A stretch of DNA of 64,000 nucleotides from Paracyclopina nana (GCA_019096065.1 JAGUCH010000009.1:2366001-2430000), one strand, 5' to 3'; shown: positions 26,901-37,423, counted from the stretch's first letter. The notes: generated by a model not told the origin, from the sequence alone. Made by a program: numbers and translations.

Positions 26901-29010
26901 CTGGTTAGCATCTATGGCAAATGGTCTTGCTGAATTTGTTCTCAGGTAGTAGATGCCTGGTCTTGAAATGTCTGCGGGCTCTCCCATCAACTTGTGCTGA
27001 AGGTTGCCACAAAGGCCAGCCTATCAAAAAGAGATATAAAAAGATTCTTCTTACCTAACTTTAATTACTTACAGTGAAATCCTCCCAGGATCCACACATC
27101 ACTGAGTCAAAGCCGATTTCTGAAGTGATGCTTTCTTCAAAAAAATCCTACAAGTGCAAAAATGCAGTTATTCCCTTTTTTTGGCAAATCAGCTTACATT
27201 GCAAGTACATTGTACATGCCAAGTAAGCTTGTTCACTTTTACACTTGTAATAGTAAATTGCAAAAAGTTGCATTTCTGGCTGGGCCACCCTCGGCCTTAA
27301 AGAAGCTTAAACATGCAAATGGTCTTTTTGGCAAGACATCAAAGTGTCTAATCTGAGTCCTTAACAGCCTCGAGCCTCTTTTTTCCCCGTGAAGGCCTTG
27401 AACGAATGAAAAGGCTCGACGTACGTACATTGGAATCTCTTTTTTTTAACTGAATTACCGGAGCTCTCGCGTGCGAACACTCCAGTCCAAATGGATTTTC
27501 TTCCTCGCATCCAGGTTGAGGTGCTGCTCCTCCATTCGGGTAAAAGTCGACGTGACCTACCTTAATAATTGGATATTCTCTGCTGAAAATAGCTTTCTGG
27601 CAACAATGGGATATTAATTACTCTCTCGTCAGTTCCGATCCAAAGTCCTGCAGAATGAATAACATCCACAAATTGGGCATCATCTTCGCTCAGCTTTTCA
27701 TCTTTGGGCTCAGCATGGAATAGGAAACCTGCAATGCAATGATGTCGTGACAATAGCATAAAAGACACTTTTTTGGGGCTGACGTAAAAAATGGCCCTTT
27801 TGGGCCTCGTTTTGAATTTATGTCCCTTTCGCGTTGCCTATCGAAAATGTCGAGATTCCTTATTAATGGTACTACTTTATTACGTGAACCAGATTTCTTC
27901 TTGCGTAAGACTTTCGCTACCTTCTCACAATTGCAATTCCTAGTTGTTTGATCCTCAAAAAACTTTTCTGGTGTCTGCTCTTACGCGTGAGTGTGTGATG
28001 AAGGAAAAAGGGGCTATTTTGCGGCGGCCATCTTGGCTTTTTTCCCCTATATTTACCTGCTGGATCCAGGCCTGTAATTCTTGAAAGGGTGCCGTTCAGT
28101 TCTTGGCCAACAAAGGCCACTAATTGGCCTCCGAGGCTGAAGCCGACGACATGAACATCTTCTACAGATAAATTGAAGTTGGACATCATGAACTGGAGGA
28201 GTTGACCAGTCCTCTGGCCAACTTTTTTCGCGTTTTTTGCGGCTATTTCGTACCAAGGTGCAGGGCCTGCCAGCTCTTCCCAGTCCACAGAAATAACATT
28301 GCAGTCCTCTGAAAAATATCCGGAAAATGCATGCTTACTTAAATCAAGGAAAAACTATGCATATCAATTTGGGCCCGAGCCTTAGCAACTTTTTTCATAA
28401 TTGCAAGGTGACGGGTACTTAAATATAATTATGAAGCAAATAGGTACTTCAATAGCAGCTATTTCAATGCCTTTTTAATTAAAATACCCGTCATCTGGTA
28501 ATGTTGAAAAAACTTGCTACGGATTAGGCCACATGGTCCATTTTTAGAAATTCGCACCTTTTTGCAAGTATTTGTTTTTCACTCGCATCACCCACGATGT
28601 TTTGCCGCTGTCTGTGTATCCATGCACGAGAACTTTAGTTTTTCGCGAAGCATCAAAATTGGAGGCCTCGATGCTGGAGTAGTTGGCAAAAAGCAGCTCC
28701 TGCTCATCGTCATTGCCCGAATTTTCGCGCGTGTAGAGCAGAAATTTGGCCAGAGTTTCATCGGTTGAAATGGCGCAGATTGCATGGACGCAAAGCACAC
28801 TGAACAAAACCACGACTTGAGTGAGTTTCCTCATCTTTGCACTTGGACTTCTCCTCTTGAATTATCACTTGAGCAAATGTCGTCTTGCATTAATCTTATC
28901 TTTTTTTCTGTTTCAGTGATGATGGCATGATGTCAGCTACTGAAATATCCATGATAACTACGACTGTTGCCAATGCTCCCAAAGCTGGAGCCAAGCCCAA
29001 GAAAAAATGA
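17977..29010 (+). CDS. Class A (rhodopsin-type) GPCR, probable neuropeptide receptor, ten exons
   Basis: Exons: 17977-18276, 20877-20945, 21012-21064, 21958-22081, 22506-22586, 22638-22795, 22864-23074, 23208-23368, 24843-25088, 28917-29010; 498 residues, all phases consistent. The N-terminus has NxT/NxS glycosylation sites and an acidic tyrosine-rich run (DEEDYDYVYDYD), which could be tyrosine-sulfated. TM1 has GNCLILVAV, TM2 LASADLL, TM3 ends ERYYVIVHP, TM6 has CWGP and TM7 NPIIYG, with a Cys-rich juxtamembrane tail (CCCQCC). This is the pattern of peptide receptors; I cannot name the ligand. The start lies just after a CTGCAG acceptor, so an upstream noncoding exon is likely. The intron after exon 2 has a GC donor (CAG then GCAAGT). 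Exon 9 would end in TGA at 25090-25092, but a strong GTGAGT donor overlaps it and the phase joins cleanly to 28917, placing a whole lipase gene inside the last intron. Confidence 0.87.
19090..19335. repeat. GC-rich degenerate tandem repeat
   Basis: Within AT-rich intron DNA, variants of GCGCATTCAGGTGTGCG recur about eight to ten times at spacings of about 20-35 bp. They alternate CpG-rich GCGCG runs with TTCAGGTGTG. It looks like an ageing minisatellite. It ends about 120 bp before a MITE. Confidence 0.6.
19454..19842 (+). mobile_element. Tc1/mariner-type MITE, copy 1
   Basis: 389-bp non-coding element flanked by TA. It opens CAGTCTGACCGTTC and closes GAACGGTCAGACTG; the inverted repeats of about 28 bp are near perfect. 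TA duplication plus CAGT ends fit the Tc1/mariner superfamily. There is no ORF, so it is non-autonomous. It lies in intron 1 of the peptide GPCR. Confidence 0.85.
20409..20788 (-). mobile_element. Tc1/mariner-type MITE, copy 2 (inverted)
   Basis: 380-bp relative of the element at 19454, with TA flanks at 20407-20408 and 20789-20790 and near-identical ends. Its interior matches copy 1 in reverse complement (CTTAATGGGTATCG here, CGATACCCATTAAG there). The two copies therefore form a spaced inverted pair 0.57 kb apart in one intron. Confidence 0.85.
24579..24780 (-). repeat. Two tRNA-like segments, probable SINE heads
   Basis: On the minus strand two segments look like tRNAs. 24721-24780 has an A-box-like start, an anticodon-arm-like part with CTT and a B box (GGTTCAAACC). 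24579-24640 has CTCAGTGGAAAGAG, a GCT anticodon-like loop and GGTTCGAATC. In neither do the acceptor arms pair, so they are not functional tRNAs. They resemble tRNA-derived SINE heads or pseudogenes. They lie in the intron before exon 9 of the GPCR. Confidence 0.5.
25089..26888. other. Part of the last GPCR intron downstream of the lipase; no gene seen
   Basis: About 1.8 kb of AT-rich DNA containing the lipase 3' flank. No convincing ORF, tRNA or transposon end is seen. GPCR transcripts must cross it if exon 10 is real. Confidence 0.4.
26889..28834 (-). CDS. Pancreatic-lipase-family secreted lipase, six exons, nested in a GPCR intron
   Basis: Exons on the minus strand: 28834-28558, 28308-28057, 27728-27622, 27560-27459, 27147-27073, 27020-26889; 314 residues, phases all match. 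A signal peptide is clear (MRKLTQVVVLFSVLCVHAICA). Family motifs in order are LVHGYTDSGKTSW, NVISVDWEELAG, the serine elbow GFSLGGQ, GLDPAG with the catalytic Asp, GLWIGTDERVGHVDFYPNGG, and CSHARAPDFFEESI with the catalytic His. It ends with GEPADISRPGIYYLRTNS. The Ser-Asp-His triad is complete. No C-terminal PLAT domain, as in many invertebrate neutral lipases. It should hydrolyse acylglycerols or phospholipids outside the cell; substrate unknown. The start lies 82 bp from GPCR exon 10 on the other strand. Confidence 0.93.
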
Positions 29011-29587
29011 ATGGAACGCTATTTTTGGCATCCTCAGTTGAAACTGCATGAAAACTATCAAGTTACTTTTTTGTCCCCCAACATATCAAATAATTAATGT
29101 GCCAATATTCCGTTCTCCTCGCTAGTGCAACTAGCACATTTTCTTCCACCTTTCAGTAAATAGCGTAAATTCCACTTTTTTGGTTAAAAACCCCTTGTGT
29201 CTTTATTTTTGATTGTGTCGTCACATATGTGCAATAGGCAAGAGCAATTTTCGTTATCAAATATGCATATATTCGTAAAACTACTCATGTGAGGAAGCGT
29301 CACGAAGTGAAATGTGAACGGAAGTGTCGGAAATAAAAATATCATTACTTTTAGCTCGTTCCCTGCCCAGATTTTTCGAAGTCACCAAGTTGGAACAAAG
29401 CACGTTGAAAAAGCCTGAAACGTAGGCCTAGCATAATAATTGCGTTTTTGGAGTAAATAAGTGCTTACAAACCTGAACATGGTCACTCTCAAAAAAAGGT
29501 GCAAACCATAATTTACTTTGCTGGATGACGGGTAGTACATCTTAATTTGTTCTTCTTCAACAAGGAAAAATAAGGAGTTCTTGCTCT

Positions 29588-31301
29588 TCACCAGCAACGT
29601 GTTGGCATCCATTCTTCTATAACAATTCCATCCTCATCGTGAACAAAGTACACCTGAAAAATATAGTACTTTGAAATATGCTGCCTTTTGCCTCGTTTCT
29701 TGCTCAATTAAATATGCATAAGCTATCGAAAAGAAAGTTGTCACTGCTGCAGATCGACAGCTTGAGGCAGCCTCATTAATTTAGCATAAATCGCGCATTT
29801 TACCTGATGTCTCATGGCGGTGTCACAGCTGTGGTATTGCAACAACTCTAAAGTGGATCCCATTGGAAAGCTGGCAAAGTCAATTTGCAGCGATGGATCT
29901 TTAGAGCCCACAAATCCGATTTCTTGAGTCATGTGGACCACTTTCAGGCTAGGATGACCCTTGATGGCAGCATAAGAGCTTCCAAGTTGGTCAAAGCCTT
30001 GCTGAGACAAAGCGGTGAAGCCAGCATCGATAATCATTTGATTCCTGTCCCCTGGAAATTTGCCAATCACACGAGTGAGGACACGTGCACTGATGTCCTC
30101 AATATTGCACGAGCCGAGCTGGAATTGAGTAATTTTGTAATAGAAAAAGTTCTCGTGCTACTCTGCAAAATGTAATTACGAAGCGCATTGAAAATGAATG
30201 GCGTAAGGAATTAATTAACAAGCGTCGTGCTAATAGAAAAAATTTAAAAAATCACATTTTAATGCTATTGGTCTGATCTATGAAAAATTCAACCTTTTTG
30301 ACCCAATTTCAGCTTTGCTAGATATGCCAGAATTACCCTGCTTAAAATCATTATGAAATAATTTCTCCTTTGCATTAGCAATTGATCCGAAATCAGCAGA
30401 TTACCATATGCTGCTGCAGGTCGTAGAATACATAATTTCCTGGATGTATTTCAGTCACCCCATCCGTGCCCAGGGGAATTGGCTGGCTACAAGATGGAGT
30501 CGACCCAAAGCCTTGACACCTGACCTCCAAGCCATGATCTTTGAGAAAGTTTGCAAGGTCGTACAATTTCAATATGGCCTCATCTCGTGCATTTTGAATT
30601 TCCTCTGAATTGGAGCCTTTGTATGAGTTTCCGCAGTGACAGTAAAGCCCTTGGAAATCAATTTTGGCGCAACTTTTCATCAGTAGCTTGGCAATTTTGT
30701 GAAGCTGGTCTCGATCCTCAGATGGCACACCAGCTCGGCTGTAGCCAGCATCAATTTTCAAGAAGACTGACCTTCAAGGAGAGAGAAATGCCATCACAGG
30801 CAATTTTGGCTGCGGAAAAGGACATTTATGAAGCAAATACCATTTCTTGCCTTTCGGAGGCTCGTGGTTTATCAAGCACATTGTGCTCTCTTCGTTGTTC
30901 ACCATCACGTGATAATCGCTCAGCTTTTCTGCCAGTGCAAAATTTCGTTTCATGTGGTGCTCTGATAGAGGATATCCATAGAGAATATCGTCAAATCCGC
31001 TGTCTGCATACATTTCAGCCTCTGCCAGGGTGGAAACCACCAGACCTCTAGATGTAGATAATTTGCATTAATTGATGTACGAAATAATAGGAATGGATGT
31101 GTACTTTTTCGTGCCACCTGTTTGCAAAATGGCTCCCTCCACAGTTTTGTGAGTTTTCGTCTGGGCTCGCAGTAAAACGCCCATTTCTTGAGCTTTAGCG
31201 AGCATCTTATTGCAGTTCTCTTGAAAGGCCTTTTTACCAATGATAAGACAAGGCGTTGGCAGCTCCTGGATACGCTTGCCAATTTGGCTGGGAAACGGCA
31301 T
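29588..31301 (-). CDS. D-serine dehydratase (PLP- and zinc-dependent, fold type III)
   Basis: Converts D-serine to pyruvate and ammonia. Exons: 31301-31105, 31047-30841, 30771-30405, 30118-29804, 29653-29588; 383 residues, close to the animal enzyme. PTPCLIIGKKAF opens the domain. KTHKT carries the PLP lysine. VFLKIDAGYSRAGV, GLYCHCGNSY and GFGSTPSC follow. QYHSCDTAMRHQVYFV supplies the zinc ligands HxC. The end PTRCW is typical. The related D-threonine aldolases are the alternative, but the HSCDTA block and length favour D-serine dehydratase. The reading frame is open further upstream, but no earlier ATG is seen. The PLP motif starts RAQTKTHKT, whereas RPHVKTHKT is common. Confidence 0.9.
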
Positions 31302-31634
31302 GTTGGTGGTGTCAATTGCACTCCTCCAAGCCAAGCTCGCAACTAATCTCGAAACAATTCCACTCAATTGACAGAAATAATGAGTCTAATAGCAAAATTG
31401 TTCTTTTCAGTGAGGCAATACAAAAAGTGCACTAGTGTAATTTCCGATCCTTACACTTGCTGAAGTTATGCTTGAAGTTGTAGGCCTTATATGTGCATAA
31501 AAAGCCTGTTGACTTCTTTGCAAGGTGATTTGGTATTTACCAAGAGGTATTTACTTTTTTTAAGTGGCTCAACCGAGAGAAAAGCTGAGATAAACATCAA
31601 TATCATCTGGTAGCGCCTCGACAAAAGTTATGTA

Positions 31635-32116
31635 TAGTGATGGAACGAGCCGGAAATTTTCAGCTTGATCAAGCTTCAAGCTTTTTGAAAAGTGTTCGAG
31701 CGATCCCAAGCTTTTGAAAATTATTATCAAGCTTTTTCAAGCTCAAAATTTCACATTTCAAGCTTTTTTCAAGCTTTTCACTTTTTTCCTATTTTGACAT
31801 AAAAAATGGCGATTAGTCACCAGATTTGACTAAATTACTCAAAAAGCGCAAATAAAAAAATAGCTTTAACTTAGATATAAGTCACTCCCTCAAGTATTTG
31901 TTAATTTTAAAATCAGCCCTTTTTGTTTTGATTAAAAATGGATAAAGTTTTGAAATTTTTTAGTGTCAAGCTTTTTCAAGCTTTGTATTTTTGGGTTCAA
32001 GCTTTTTCAAGCTTTTCAAAATTTGGTTCGAGCGATCCCAAGCTTTTTGCTTATGTAGCTCAAGCTGGGTTTCAGCTTCAAGCTTTCAAGCCAAGCTCAA
32101 ACTCGTTCCATCACTA
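31635..32116. mobile_element. hAT-type MITE rich in CAAGCTT motifs
   Basis: 482-bp element with inverted ends (TAGTGATGGAACGAG left, CTCGTTCCATCACTA right) flanked by a perfect 8-bp duplication GTTATGTA at 31627-31634 and 32117-32124. An 8-bp duplication and these ends fit the hAT superfamily. The interior repeats CAAGCTTTTTCAAGC-like palindromes more than ten times and can fold extensively. There is no ORF. It lies between the divergent D-serine dehydratase and PRMT genes and ends 88 bp before the PRMT ATG. Confidence 0.9.
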
Positions 32117-32204
32117 GTTATGTAAACAGTTACATCAAATGATCAAACAAACGGCGTGCAGCTTAACTTGTATATGTCGATGTTTTGATGCATGAAAAAA
32201 TACC

Positions 32205-33357
32205 ATGGCTGAAAAAGATCAAAGTGAAAAACTGACGGATGTCAACCTCGAGCACTATTATTTCAGCTGCTATGACTCCCTGGAAATTCACAATGCCATG
32301 ATGCGGGATAGACAAAGGATGAACTTCTACTACGATTGCATCAGAGGGAATAGCCACTTGTTCAAGGACAAGGTTGTCCTGGAGGTTGGATGCGGCCTGG
32401 GCGTTTTGTCAGTGTTTGCTGCTCAAGCAGGAGCCAAAAGGGTGATTGCCACCGAGGCAGCTGTGGAGGCTGCAGAAATAGCCAAGGAAACCTTCACGAG
32501 AAATCGGGTCAGAAGATTGGTTGAGGTTCATGCTGGGAAAATTGAAGACCTTCCATTAGACATTGATAGGGTGGACATCATCATTAGCGAATGGATGGGA
32601 TATTGCCTTTTGTATGAGCAAATGCTACCATCAGTGCTTTTTGCCAGAGATAAGTATAAGCCAGCCATAATGGTTCCCAATTTGGCATCAATTTTGATGT
32701 GCGGATTTGGTGATGAGGAGTACTACAAAGTAAGTGATCTACTGTGAATTCCAAAGTTTATCATTTTTTAAATCTTGGTGTCCAAATTAGGACAGAACTG
32801 AATGGACCAAAGAAGAGGCCTTTGGCTTTAACTTGACATCTGCAAAGAATGAGATTTGCAGAACAATCTGGACTTACCAGTGTGACTCAAGCCAAGTAGC
32901 CACGACGGTGGCAGAGGTTGCTTCCCTAGATTTGAACAAAATCCCCCTTGATGAGTGTACCACAGTGGCCAAGACAAACTTTCAGTTGAAACTACTAAAG
33001 CCCTTCCTTGGCAATGTTCTCTATGGATTGGTTTTTTTCTTTGAAGCTCAATTCAGCCACGGAGGGGGCGTGAGACCGACTTTGACCACGTCGCCTCACG
33101 GTTATCCCACCCATTGGCTGCAGAGTGTTTGCTTATTTGAGGTAAACAAGGCAACAGCCCCAATGGACGATACATTTATGAAATGTATTTTACACTTTTA
33201 GGAGCCAATGCACGTGTTGATGGAGAGCAAAGTGAGCGGCACTTTTGAAATGCATCGGCACAAGAGTAGCCCAAGAGGAATACAAATCAACGTAAAGTTC
33301 GATCCCAAGGGACTGGATAGTAACCTCAAACTTGACTACACCTTCAGCAAAGCCTAG
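32205..33357 (+). CDS. Protein arginine N-methyltransferase, type I, PRMT1-like but divergent
   Basis: Transfers methyl from S-adenosylmethionine to arginine of nuclear or cytosolic proteins. Exons: 32205-32729, 32791-33141, 33202-33357; 343 residues. Visible motifs: YYFSCYDSLEIH (YFxxY-like), motif I VLEVGCGLGVLSVFAAQAGA, the acidic residue after IAT, and SEWMGYCLLYE with both catalytic glutamates. YPTHWLQ is the THW loop. Motif I has GLG where PRMT1 has GTG. The C-terminal barrel is less conserved and ends LDYTFSKA soon after FDPKG. PRMT6 or PRMT8-like assignment is possible; orthology is not certain. The last 14 bp overlap, in antisense, the last 14 bp of the reductase gene at 33344. Confidence 0.9.
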
Positions 33358-34504
33358 CTGGCATCGGTTGACCTGTCAGCCCAGCAATGAGATTATCCAC
33401 TACCAAGTTGATCATGGTCAGCCTCGTTTCCCTCGTTGATGTACTTATGTGAGGTGTCAAGAATACGTTCGGCATCTGAACCAATTCGTGATCCGGAGCA
33501 ATCGGTTCCGGAGTCATGACATCCAGTCCAGCTCCGGCAATTTCACCAGCCTTAGAATAAGAGCTTAAGAATATGATAATCAAGAATATTATAAACCTAT
33601 TATACTTTCAAAGCTGCAACGAGATCATCCTGATTGATCAGACCTCCCCTGGAAGTGTTGATGAGGAAAGCTGTCTTTTTCATCTTTTTGAAGGCTTCGC
33701 AGTTAAAGATTCCTCGTGTCTCGTCGTTCAAAGCGGCTGTTACTATAAGTACATCTGACTGTGCCAGAAGCTGATCAAAGCTCACAAATTGTGCTCGAAC
33801 GCTGGCAGCCTCCGTGGACTTCTCCTTCTTTCCGGAGTAGATGATTTTGCCTGGCTCAAAACTGCTCAGGCGTTTGGCAGTTGCCAGGCCAATTCTTCCA
33901 AGTCCCATGACACCCACAGTCTTTCCACTCAAACTTGTGCCCACGAGCCAAAAGGGGCTGCCCTTAGAATTCTTCCAAGTATCCAGAACAATCGTCCTGA
34001 AAATGAAACTTTCATTATCCCTTTAGCTCCAATCATCTATTATTTCATGTTCAATTCGTACTCTACGTGCTGCTTGACATTTCTCAAAGTCATCAAAGTC
34101 AAGCAGACAGTTAGGTCAGCAGCATCATTTGTCAAAACTCCTGGAGTGTAACCAACTTTGAGTCCTCTCTTCTTCATCAAATCCACGTCAATGTGGTCAT
34201 ACCTGCAGATGTAAAGATGCGGATCTTTCATGAGGTTAAGTTTACTATGAATTTACCCCACGCTATGAGTTGCTATGACTTTCAGCTGAGGACCAGCAGT
34301 ATTCAGGAGCTCCTCATCCATCTTGTCACTAGGCATGATCAAGAGTCCATCCTTTCCCTTGACCTTTTCGAGTAGTTCAGATCTGGACAGGTCCCTTGGA
34401 GCAGGATGCACCTCCACGTTGCAAACTTCAGCCAGCCTCTGGATCGCATCCGGATCATGATCTCCCCTGGTCACAAGAACAGTTGGCTTTGTTGCTGTTG
34501 CCAT
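33344..34504 (-). CDS. GRHPR: Glyoxylate/hydroxypyruvate reductase
   Basis: NAD(P)H-dependent 2-hydroxyacid dehydrogenase that reduces glyoxylate and hydroxypyruvate. Exons: 34504-34257, 34202-34062, 33996-33606, 33550-33344; 328 residues, the same length as human GRHPR. Motifs: HSVGYDHIDVD, KVGYTPGVLTNDAAD, dinucleotide-binding VGVMGLGRIG, the catalytic Arg in NTSRGGLI, the Glu in DVMTPEPI and the His in LTPHIST. It ends PMPARLC. The exon 2 donor is placed at 34061-34060 because this gives both correct phase and family length. The frame stays open upstream with no earlier ATG, so a cytosolic protein is most likely. Convergent with PRMT, with overlapping coding ends. Confidence 0.95.
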
Positions 34505-34995
34505 GTTGCTTTTAGCTGTTGCTGCGTTCAAAGTACCTGGAGGGCGTTGCTGTACAATGTCTGCTATCAAGCTGTTACGCAACTTACTAGATTTTTTATT
34601 GATACTTCCATCATCGGGTCAAGTGTTTTTTTACAGCAGTACAAGTATTATGTAATTAGTTACGATTTGATTATCCATCACAAATAGTAAGGAGAAGCAG
34701 AACAATGGAGCAATAGTAAAAGGCTTGAAAATTCTACCTCGATATTAGTAGGTGATAACAGCTAATATTAAGTAAAGGGATATCTTTTGGAGGGACGATT
34801 ATACGTACTGGATTAATGTTGGTGGTAAATGCATAGAACTAGTCTATATATTCTTGGTGAGATTGGATGATGGTTTGTTTTTTGTAAATATTATTTTCGA
34901 GGGAAAATTTCAACAATTCTTTTAAGTAGCATCAGTTTCAGATTCTCTTATCCTCTCAGATCACGCAGGCCGTTACTCATTATGATGATAATATT

Positions 34996-36222
34996 TTAGT
35001 CATGTTTCTTCCCCACATCCTCGATGTAGGTGTTATGCTTCCTACAGTACTCCTTGTAAAAAGCTCCATATGAGATATCCGTGGCCGGAATGGCCAAAGC
35101 ATCGGCCATCACTTTCTGCACATTTTTGGCGTACAACTCCGGCTTGGCCTTTTCTTCCTCGTTGGGCGTGTACACAGGCAAGAACTCAATTTCCACGCGG
35201 TTTATGGGATTGGCGAGCAAGTACCACACCGAGAACTTATAGCTGTGGCTCTGGTTGAAGGTCCACGTGATGGCATCGATCCTCTCGGTGCCAGGATACC
35301 GGATCAGCACGGGCTGCACAGGAACTCCGGGCGCAAAAGCGCCAATTTTGAACTGGATCAATGCCTTGCGATTCGTGTTCGTGCCCTCGGGGCACAGGAA
35401 CAGTTGGGGCAATAAGTTATCGGAGGATCTGGCTCGTTCGCAAATCTCCTCCACGGCTCGTTTCCTGGTCTCGCTTGTCCTTCTGGAAATAATGAGCAAT
35501 CATTAGTTAACTCCTCCATTGGGGAACAACGGTTGCATGCGCAGCAATATTATAGTTAACAGAGGTGAAAAGCATGAATCACGAATGGCAGCAAGTTACC
35601 TATCAACGAAGATGGCTTGGTAAAAAAACTGGCAAGTGGAGAAGGGAAAGGCTGTTCGATTTTCGTGCCTCGAGACAGGAGAGCTGCCACACATATAGAT
35701 GATGAGGGCCTCCAAGAAGGAGCTATGAGGAGCTCCAACGAGGATAGGAGCCTCAGCCCTGGAAGCTTGTTGGCCCCTGATTTTGATGCGGAATCCAGCA
35801 GCCCAAAAGATGAGCAAGCCAAAGTAGGAGTACCAGTTCATCAGTTTGCGTCTCCAGCCTCGACGGCTGACATTGGATGCCCATTCGGAGGGTGGAAGCC
35901 CTATAAGGCCAATCTTTGCCACCAGCCAAGCCAGAAAGAGGCCAAGGACAACACCGACAGCTCTAAATGGCAGAATGAATATTGTGCCGAGTACGAGCAC
36001 GATCCAGTCGGTCTTCTTCATGTGAATGTCATTAGAGAAGGGATCCACGTTTTCTGTTGAGGTCACCTTCATCTTTGAATGCTCCTCCTCGCGGTGATTG
36101 AGAAGTTGACGTTCTCTCGTCTCGTCAGTGATCAGGGGGAAATTCTTCATTTTCAGCTGAACTGAATTGACAGTGTCCAGGACCACTTGAATCATTCCAT
36201 TGCACTGCTGCACTATCATCAT
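34996..36222 (-). CDS. Lysophosphatidylcholine acyltransferase-like membrane acyltransferase (LPCAT/AGPAT family)
   Basis: Re-acylates lysophospholipids in the ER membrane. Exons 36222-35600 and 35482-34996 give 369 residues. A hydrophobic segment (IVLVLGTIFILPFRAVGVVL) and a second (WYSYFGLLIFWAAGF) precede the acyltransferase block. Block I reads APHSSFLEA, so the usual HX4D is HX4E. Block III is FLCPEGTNTNRKALI, and GVPVQPVLIRYPG follows. The protein stops in GKKHD, resembling the ER-retrieval KKxD end of LPCAT1, and it has no EF-hands, unlike LPCAT1/2. An upstream coding exon is possible because the frame is open before the ATG and a CTAG acceptor-like site precedes it. Confidence 0.88.
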
Positions 36223-37268
36223 AATGACAGCTAGAAATACAATTAAGCTTTATCATAATGCACAGGAAAAGGCAAAAAATGACTGAGGCTGTTTGCTAAT
36301 CGGATTGCTTTTACCCTCTCGTATTTCAATGAAAAAGTTGGGCTCCATGTTACAAAAAAAGGAAGACATCATGCTAATTAGCTCTATTTTTGGCATGTGA
36401 AGCTCAAATTTCTAGGCCTTTAGATTAAAAAATTGCGATGTCATTGCAATTTTAAAGGATGAAAAATTACTTAATGCTAGGCTGCGATGGCGATTCACAA
36501 ATGACAGATCAGACAAATTTGACTTTATCCAGTTTCAGCTTTCAAGTACTGGCAAGTGTTGCGCAATAAGGACAAAGGCCATCGATTGAGAAATGGTAAA
36601 AGTCGTCTTGTTTAAGTTTTACCAGACAACAGTGAAGCTTTATGAAGAGGAAAGTTCAGATATTCCCGTCTGTGCTATATTTAGCTTAGAAGTGAGTCAA
36701 GTATTGCGTTAAATATGACTCATTGATTTACCTTTTCGCACTTTTCGAAGCCTTTATAAGGCCGCGGGATTCTTGCGAGTTCGGTGGTTGGAGCAAAGTA
36801 GGGATTACTAAGACTTGAAGCTCGCAAAACAGAAATAACCGACGTGGACTCAGTGGTGCCACATTTAATTCAAAATAAGCGAGTATGTCTCTATGCTGGA
36901 TCGATTTGGCCCGATCGGAGTGCTCTTTAGCTTTCACCCCCAAATCAAATTACTAATCATCGAACTAAAAATAAGAACAATATTTTTGTTGTTTCAAAAT
37001 TACTGTGCATTAATCTAAAAACTATTGTTTTGCTTTTAGTTCTCGTCAACTTTCATTTTTCATGTCCCTGCTTTGCCTGAAAAAAAGCCGCTCAGATTGA
37101 CCTTATTTATGACGTCAACAATCAGGAGATTTTTCCACATTTCATCATTGTAGCAATAAATTTTTCTCCGAAATTGCTCTCAAAACAGAGAAAAATATAA
37201 ACATTGTAGCGCGATTTTACTTAAAAACTAACTTAGAAATGAATTACAAAAAAAAAAAAATATTACTT
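36223..37268. other. Intergenic, upstream of the acyltransferase; no gene seen
   Basis: About 1 kb of AT-rich DNA without a convincing ORF or repeat. It should contain the acyltransferase promoter or 5' exons. A poly-A run lies at 37248-37259. Confidence 0.4.
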
Positions 37269-37340
37269 TGGAGGTGCCGGGGATTGAACCCGGGGCTTTC
37301 CGCATGCGAAGCGGACACTCTACCACTGAGTTACACCCCC
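37269..37340 (-). tRNA. tRNA-Ala (anticodon CGC)
   Basis: A full cloverleaf can be drawn. The acceptor stem GGGGGTG pairs with CACCTCC and includes the G3:U70 wobble that marks alanine tRNAs. The D arm is ACTC/GAGT. The anticodon stem TCCGC/GCGGA encloses TTCGCAT with anticodon CGC. The T arm CCGGG/CCCGG encloses TTCAATC, and the discriminator base is A. No intron. The length is 72 nt without CCA. Confidence 0.93.
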
Positions 37341-37423
37341 ACACAGTTTACTGAAGGCCAAATTTCAGAATAATTCAAAGTGGTGTATTTGGTAGGGCCA
37401 GAATTTCAACATTTTTTAGGTTT

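Noticed and set aside
27162-27430. Open frames between lipase exons 4 and 5
   Set aside because: The lipase sequence joins cleanly from CSHARAP to DFFEESI by skipping this stretch, so it is intron.
34505-34582. Mitochondrial targeting extension of the reductase
   Set aside because: The frame is open but begins with TTG; the ATG at 34504 gives the exact length of the human enzyme.
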